From contig PEWP01000050.1 of NCBI GenBank assembly GCA_002779425.1, forward strand, positions 1-7,410: a stretch of DNA of 7,410 nt, read 5' to 3'. Positions 5,619 to 7,410 of this stretch are shown here, one piece after another. The stretch's first letter is position 1, and every line of letters starts with the position of its first letter. The position numbers were made by a program, and so were the translations under genes. The notes beneath the pieces were generated by a model. That model worked only from the letters and a program-made list of their open reading frames with translations, ran no database searches and was not told the origin of the DNA. The DNA is from a bacterium (Candidatus Gribaldobacteria) CG07_land_8_20_14_0_80_33_18 (GTDB lineage Bacteria; Patescibacteriota; Minisyncoccia; Minisyncoccales; CG1-02-41-26).

Positions 5619-6875
5619 TTATATTCTTTTAATATTGGCTCCTAAATTGTTTAATCTTTCATCTAACTTCTCATAGCCGCGGTCTATCTGATAAATATTA
5701 CTAATTGTTGTCTTACCAGAAGCAATCAGCGCCGCTACTACTAAGGAAGCGCCAGCTCGAATGTCCCACGATTCAATTCTAACACCTTTCAGCTCTGTCT
5801 TACCAAAAACAAAAGCCCGATGAGGGTCAACAATCTCAATATCGGCGCCCATTTTTCGCAACTCCTGAGTATAATTCAATCGATTTTCATATAAAGGATC
5901 GTGAATTAAACTTCTCCCCTCTGCTTGAGTTAAAAGAGGAACAACCAAAGGTAATAAATCAGTGGGAAAACCCGGGTAAGGAAGAGCTTGAATTTTACTT
6001 GCTTTTAATTTTGAAGAATAATTAACAATCACGCTATTTTCGCTATCTTTTTCAAAATTAACTCCGAGCTCTTTTAATTTAGCTAAAAAAAGAGCTAAAT
6101 GGTCTAATCTAACATTTTTGATTTTAATTCTTCCTGCCAAACCAGCAATGACCATAAAAGTTCCTGTCTCTATTCTATCGGGCATAACCGAAAAATTTCC
6201 TCCTTTTAAATTTTTTGCGCCAATAATATTTAAAGCATGGGTGTCTAATCCCTCTATTTTAACTCCCATTTCTTTTAACATCTCAACTAAATTGCTAATC
6301 TCTGGTTCACAAGCTGCTCCTTTTATGAGCGTTTCCCCTAAAATAGATGAGGCAGCCATTATTAAATTAGAAGTAGCGGTAACGCTGAATTCAGGTAAAG
6401 TAATTTCATTATTTTTTAAACCATTGCTATGAAAATAATAAAAATCACCTTCTTCTTCAATTTCTGTTCCTAATTCACGAAGGGCAATTAAATGGGTAGT
6501 AATTGGCCGCAAACCTATTCTATCTCCTCCGGGTCTGGAAATTTTAAAATTTTTAAACCGGGATAATAAAGGTCCGATTAAAAGAACCGAAACGCGAGCT
6601 TGAGAAAATTTTTCAAAATCTAATTTTTCAGGGTCAATGTTTTTTCCTTTAATTTTTACTTTTCTCTCCTCCAACCAATCAACTTCAGCTCCCATTCCTT
6701 TTATCACATCTAATAGAACTAAGATATCTTCAACTCTTGGTAAATTATCAATAATGCATTCCTGGTCTGTTAAAAGGGCTGCTCCTAAAAGCTGGGCAGC
6801 TGCATTTTTTGAACCATTTATTTCCACTTCTCCTTCCAATTTATGCCCTCCTTCAATTACAAATTTCTCAGCCAT
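5619..6875 (-). CDS. murA: UDP-N-acetylglucosamine 1-carboxyvinyltransferase with Asp in place of the catalytic Cys
   Basis: Catalyses the first committed cytoplasmic step of peptidoglycan synthesis, transfer of enolpyruvate from phosphoenolpyruvate to UDP-GlcNAc. The length of 418 residues equals the family norm. The inside-out alpha/beta barrel landmarks are present: GSKNAA with Lys23-Asn24 (substrate binding), the flexible loop RPGGDRIGLRP (114-124), YPGFPTDLLPL with the catalytic-base Asp, and DIRAGASLVVAAL near the C-terminus. The loop normally reads PGGCxIGxRP with a PEP-reactive Cys (Cys115 in E. coli). Here that residue is Asp118, encoded by GAT at 6522-6524. The same Cys-to-Asp change is known in Mycobacterium, Chlamydia and Borrelia, where the enzyme is active but insensitive to fosfomycin, so this enzyme is probably functional. 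It appears to be the first gene of the seven-gene run; its upstream spacer is the likeliest promoter region. No Shine-Dalgarno motif precedes the ATG. Confidence 0.97.
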   Translation of the reverse strand: MAEKFVIEGGHKLEGEVEINGSKNAAAQLLGAALLTDQECIIDNLPRVEDILVLLDVIKGMGAEVDWLEERKVKIKGKNIDPEKLDFEKFSQARVSVLLIGPLLSRFKNFKISRPGGDRIGLRPITTHLIALRELGTEIEEEGDFYYFHSNGLKNNEITLPEFSVTATSNLIMAASSILGETLIKGAACEPEISNLVEMLKEMGVKIEGLDTHALNIIGAKNLKGGNFSVMPDRIETGTFMVIAGLAGRIKIKNVRLDHLALFLAKLKELGVNFEKDSENSVIVNYSSKLKASKIQALPYPGFPTDLLPLVVPLLTQAEGRSLIHDPLYENRLNYTQELRKMGADIEIVDPHRAFVFGKTELKGVRIESWDIRAGASLVVAALIASGKTTISNIYQIDRGYEKLDERLNNLGANIKRI

Positions 6876-6881
6876 ATAAAT

Positions 6882-6910
6882 AGCTTAACCCAAAACAAAA
6901 AAAATGTCAA
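6882..6910 (-). promoter_or_regulatory. Weak candidate promoter upstream of murA
   Basis: On the minus strand an exact TTGACA (6910-6905) is followed, after a 17-base T/G-rich spacer, by TAAGCT (6887-6882), which matches the -10 consensus at only three of six positions. If real, transcription would begin at or within a base or two of the murA ATG, giving a leaderless message; that fits the missing Shine-Dalgarno motif. A second possible -10, TATATT (6927-6922), has no recognisable -35 box. In AT-rich DNA such matches arise easily by chance. Confidence 0.25.
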
Positions 6911-6954
6911 AAGATAAAATAAATATAATCCTAATCTACTAATACGAATCCTAC

Positions 6955-6967
6955 GAGGTCGGACCTC
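6955..6967. repeat. Perfect 13-base palindrome GAGGTCGGACCTC in the LamG/murA spacer
   Basis: Six-base arms (GAGGTC and GACCTC) surround a single G; as RNA, a 5-bp stem with a 3-base loop is the most it could form. It is a GC-rich island in the otherwise AT-rich 119-base spacer between the LamG fragment stop and murA. No T-run follows on either strand, so it is not a canonical intrinsic terminator. A dyad-binding protein site or a dispersed genomic repeat are alternatives. Confidence 0.6.
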
Positions 6968-6994
6968 CAAAGATTACTCTCAATCCATTTAGTA

Positions 6995-7410
6995 TTATTT
7001 AGTATATAATGCTCTTGTCGGTGTTCCACCTGCATAAAGCGTAGAAATTTCGGCAGGAGTTAAATTTACATTCCAGACTATAAATTCATCCACGTATCCG
7101 TGTACTGAGTAATCTCCTCCACCTATGTAAAAAAGACCTCTTGCCTTGGGACTTCCAGTTTTGACTGTGCTGACAACATCTTGTGCTTGTCCATCTGCGT
7201 ATACTTTAGCGTTATCAATATCATTTTGACCCCACCCAGTTATCACAGTAGTAATTAAGTGCCAATTTCCATCAATAACATTAACAGGACTTGTCTGAGA
7301 GAAAGACCTATAATTAACATTATTAAGTCTTATCTCCTTGGGGTAAGCCAACTACTAGTGAACTTCCCACTTCATAACGATCACTTCTATTTCCTCCGTC
7401 CTGAGTCATT
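6995..7410 (-). pseudogene. LamG/concanavalin-like jellyroll protein, C-terminal end, apparently frameshifted (cut by right window edge)
   Basis: The frame ending at TAA (6995-6997) encodes a typical LamG-like beta-sandwich end: VIDGNWHLITTVITG, AKVYADGQ, LFYIGGGDYSVHGYVDEFIV, then LTPAEISTLYAGG. Such domains bind glycans or proteins and occur in large secreted or surface proteins. In this frame two TAG stops lie directly upstream of codon TTG at 7351, so no good start exists. The neighbouring frame is open from the window edge to about 7350 (reading QDGGNRSDRYEVGSSLVV) and joins naturally to AYPKEIRLNN if one base near 7346-7351 (GTTGGCT on the minus strand) is removed. I therefore read this as one domain broken by a single-base insertion: a decayed gene or a sequencing or assembly error. 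A separate short gene starting at TTG 7351 is less likely. It is functionally unrelated to the housekeeping genes downstream. The size and exported state of the full protein cannot be seen. Confidence 0.65.

Noticed and set aside
5599..5621. Terminator at the end of murA
   Set aside because: The sequence is simply A/T-only with weak self-complementarity and no GC stem or clear T-run; co-transcription with the next gene is more likely.
6118..6879. Plus-strand open frames opposite murA (6118-6432 and 6637-6879)
   Set aside because: Both lie fully antisense to the intact murA and have no independent support.
6955..6967. Intrinsic terminator for the LamG gene
   Set aside because: The stem has at most 5 bp with a usable loop, and no T-run follows on either strand.

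Overview
The window is AT-rich, densely packed, and looks like a small-genome bacterium. The likeliest source is a member of the Candidate Phyla Radiation (Patescibacteria, Parcubacteria-like). That is an inference from several traits: short versions of core proteins (a 416-residue prolyl-tRNA synthetase without the large editing insertion, a 290-residue clamp-loader delta'), no Shine-Dalgarno motif before any of seven start codons, short A/T-rich tandem repeats between genes, and a LamG-type surface-protein fragment. TGA is used as a stop (end of the 4528-5538 gene), so this is the standard bacterial code, not the TGA-as-glycine code of Gracilibacteria.

Every recognisable gene lies on the minus strand, so transcription runs from right to left. 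At the right edge (6995-7410) is the C-terminal end of a LamG/jellyroll protein that appears to be frameshifted. After a 119-base spacer comes a run of seven genes: murA (peptidoglycan precursor synthesis), a full-length mreB-type actin gene, the clamp-loader delta' gene holB, frr (ribosome recycling), a 249-base non-coding interval, the membrane site-2 protease rseP, proS, and a second mreB-type gene cut by the left edge. Within two blocks the genes abut or overlap: mreB-like/holB/frr by 4 and 8 bases; rseP and proS 2 bases apart; proS/mreB overlapping by 20 bases. This suggests co-transcription and translational coupling.

The cluster joins cell-wall synthesis and cell shape (murA, two MreB proteins), membrane proteolysis (rseP), translation (frr, proS) and replication (holB). 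The classical bacterial order frr-uppS-cdsA-dxr-rseP-proS is reduced here to frr-rseP-proS. The place of the three missing genes holds a GC-richer element with long imperfect inverted repeats, which is the least explained sequence in the window.

Other points of note: MurA carries Asp instead of the usual catalytic Cys, the change known to give fosfomycin insensitivity. Two MreB paralogues differ at the N-terminus and near the nucleotide pocket. ProRS has a small four-cysteine ribbon where other ProRS carry an editing domain. I found no tRNA, rRNA, CRISPR array or insertion sequence. No wholly new system is evident; the interval at 2863-3111 is the best candidate for something undescribed.
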